Below the pieces are notes generated by a model that did no database searches, was not told where the DNA came from, and saw only the letters and a list, made by a program, of their open reading frames with translations. The position numbers and the translations under genes are program-made. From Burkholderiales bacterium (GTDB lineage Bacteria; Pseudomonadota; Gammaproteobacteria; Burkholderiales; Burkholderiaceae_C): a stretch of DNA of 64,000 nucleotides. This document shows positions 63,432 to 64,000 of the stretch, one piece after another (the first letter of the stretch is position 1; each line of letters begins with the position of its first letter). The stretch lies in NCBI GenBank assembly GCA_016191995.1, contig JACPVA010000023.1, positions 1 through 64,000 of the forward strand. The letters run 5' to 3'.

Positions 63432-64000
63432 TCACCTCGCCGGGCTGGACAGCAGACGCTGCACCCCCCGTCGCAGGGCATCGGGGCCCAGCGACTCCAG
63501 CCCGAGCGTCAAGGCCCCCGCCCTCTCCCCATAGTTGCGCCGCGTGGACCGCGTGTAGCAAGGATCGTAGTGCCTGACCATCACGCTCTCGAACAGCTCG
63601 TCGACCCGCCCGGCGCGCGCCAGCTCGTGCCAGTGCGCCAGCGTCTCCGCGCCGACCAGCGGCTTCAGCGGCTCCAGCTTCGCCACCATCGCCTCGGGGT
63701 CCTGCGCGAAGTGCGGATAGTCCTCGCGCCACAGCCGCACGCGCTCGGCCATCGGCGCCTCGATGGGGATCACCGGCGACTCGTGCATCTTCTCGAACAG
63801 CCGCTGCGGCAGCTGCAGGTTGCCGATCTTCTTGCTCTCCGCCTCCAGCCACACGACGCGCGCCGGGTCGAGCCCGCGCATGGCCTGCAGCAGCAGGCTG
63901 TCGAACAACTTCTGCGTCGGCTGCCGCTGGCCGGGCAAGGCGCCCAGAAGCGATCCGCGGTGGTTCGCCAGCTCCTCCAGCTCCAGCACCTGCTCGCCCT
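63432..64000 (-). CDS. mnmH: tRNA 2-selenouridine synthase MnmH (SelU), C-terminal part, cut by the window edge
   Basis: The frame is open to the end of the window and encodes about 189 residues ending at 63432. It matches the C-terminal P-loop half of MnmH: VLELEELANHRGSLLGALPGQ, PARVVWLEAESKKIGNLQLP, LFEKMHESPVIPIEAPMAERV and HYDPCYTRSTRRNYG. MnmH replaces sulfur by selenium in tRNA wobble uridine. The N-terminal rhodanese half with its active cysteine lies beyond the window. Confidence 0.88.
   Translation of the reverse strand, partial: GEQVLELEELANHRGSLLGALPGQRQPTQKLFDSLLLQAMRGLDPARVVWLEAESKKIGNLQLPQRLFEKMHESPVIPIEAPMAERVRLWREDYPHFAQDPEAMVAKLEPLKPLVGAETLAHWHELARAGRVDELFESVMVRHYDPCYTRSTRRNYGERAGALTLGLESLGPDALRRGVQRLLSSPAR

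Overview
The window is about 72% G+C with tightly packed operons, many ATGA/GTGA overlaps and codon use strongly biased to G/C-ending codons. Gene content is that of a facultatively anaerobic betaproteobacterium that degrades aromatic compounds through CoA thioesters, as in the Thauera/Aromatoleum group. The very high G+C and the type of interspersed repeat also fit a Rubrivivax-like Burkholderiales. I cannot fix the genus from sequence alone.

Left third (123-28725), catabolic. (1) A phenylacetate module: hotdog thioesterase, molybdopterin phenylacetyl-CoA:acceptor oxidoreductase padB-padC-padD and a phenylacetate-CoA ligase. The phenylglyoxylate dehydrogenase that normally follows is absent. 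(2) A 4-hydroxybenzoyl-CoA reductase operon hcrC-hcrA-hcrB, followed by a fused NfnAB/SudBA-like flavoprotein (possible electron supply) and an unusual fusion of a zinc-ribbon/rubrerythrin domain to an aryl-CoA ligase. (3) Read leftward, a phenol-sensing type sigma54 activator (XylR_N-V4R-AAA-HTH) with a small flavin-barrel gene. (4) Read rightward from a consensus -24/-12 promoter with an upstream inverted repeat, a complete anaerobic phenol operon: phenylphosphate synthase ppsABC, phenylphosphate carboxylase (two UbiD-type subunits, HAD subunit, 10-kDa subunit), a third UbiD homologue, ubiX, a flavin-reductase-like protein and an archaeal-type CTP-dependent riboflavin kinase homologue. Together these convert phenol to phenylphosphate, then 4-hydroxybenzoate, 4-hydroxybenzoyl-CoA and benzoyl-CoA, and they include candidates for making the prenylated flavin the carboxylases need. 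The gene for one UbiD-type carboxylase subunit (ppcB) carries an in-frame amber codon.

Middle (28730-43127): a vapBC pair, a large palindromic repeat, a beta-oxidation set (two enoyl-CoA hydratase family proteins, an SDR, an acyl-CoA dehydrogenase, a ferritin-like protein), then a nitrogen-oxide/redox cluster (DUF2249, two NnrS-like or heme-copper-like membrane proteins, DsrE-like, hemerythrin, double GNAT, MIP18-type protein), a MOSC protein and a PaaI-like thioesterase.

Right third (43392-64000), envelope and signalling. A GlrR-like sigma54 response regulator is followed by two TGTC-N10-GACA boxes, a -24/-12 promoter and a secreted internally repeated protein. Next come a PAS histidine kinase with a single-domain response regulator. 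A leftward cluster encodes an OmpA-like protein, a CsgG-like outer-membrane lipoprotein and a secreted protein with about five 34-35-residue repeats, which looks like a curli-like fibre system. An ECF sigma/anti-sigma/metacaspase operon sits beside a second TPR-caspase. The end holds a hemerythrin, a TrhA/hemolysin III protein, a TacT-like toxin with only a stub of its antitoxin, and a partial mnmH (selU).

No rRNA, tRNA, CRISPR array or insertion sequence was recognised. Start codons were chosen by overlap, Shine-Dalgarno and family length. Functions rest on motif recognition, not on database searches.
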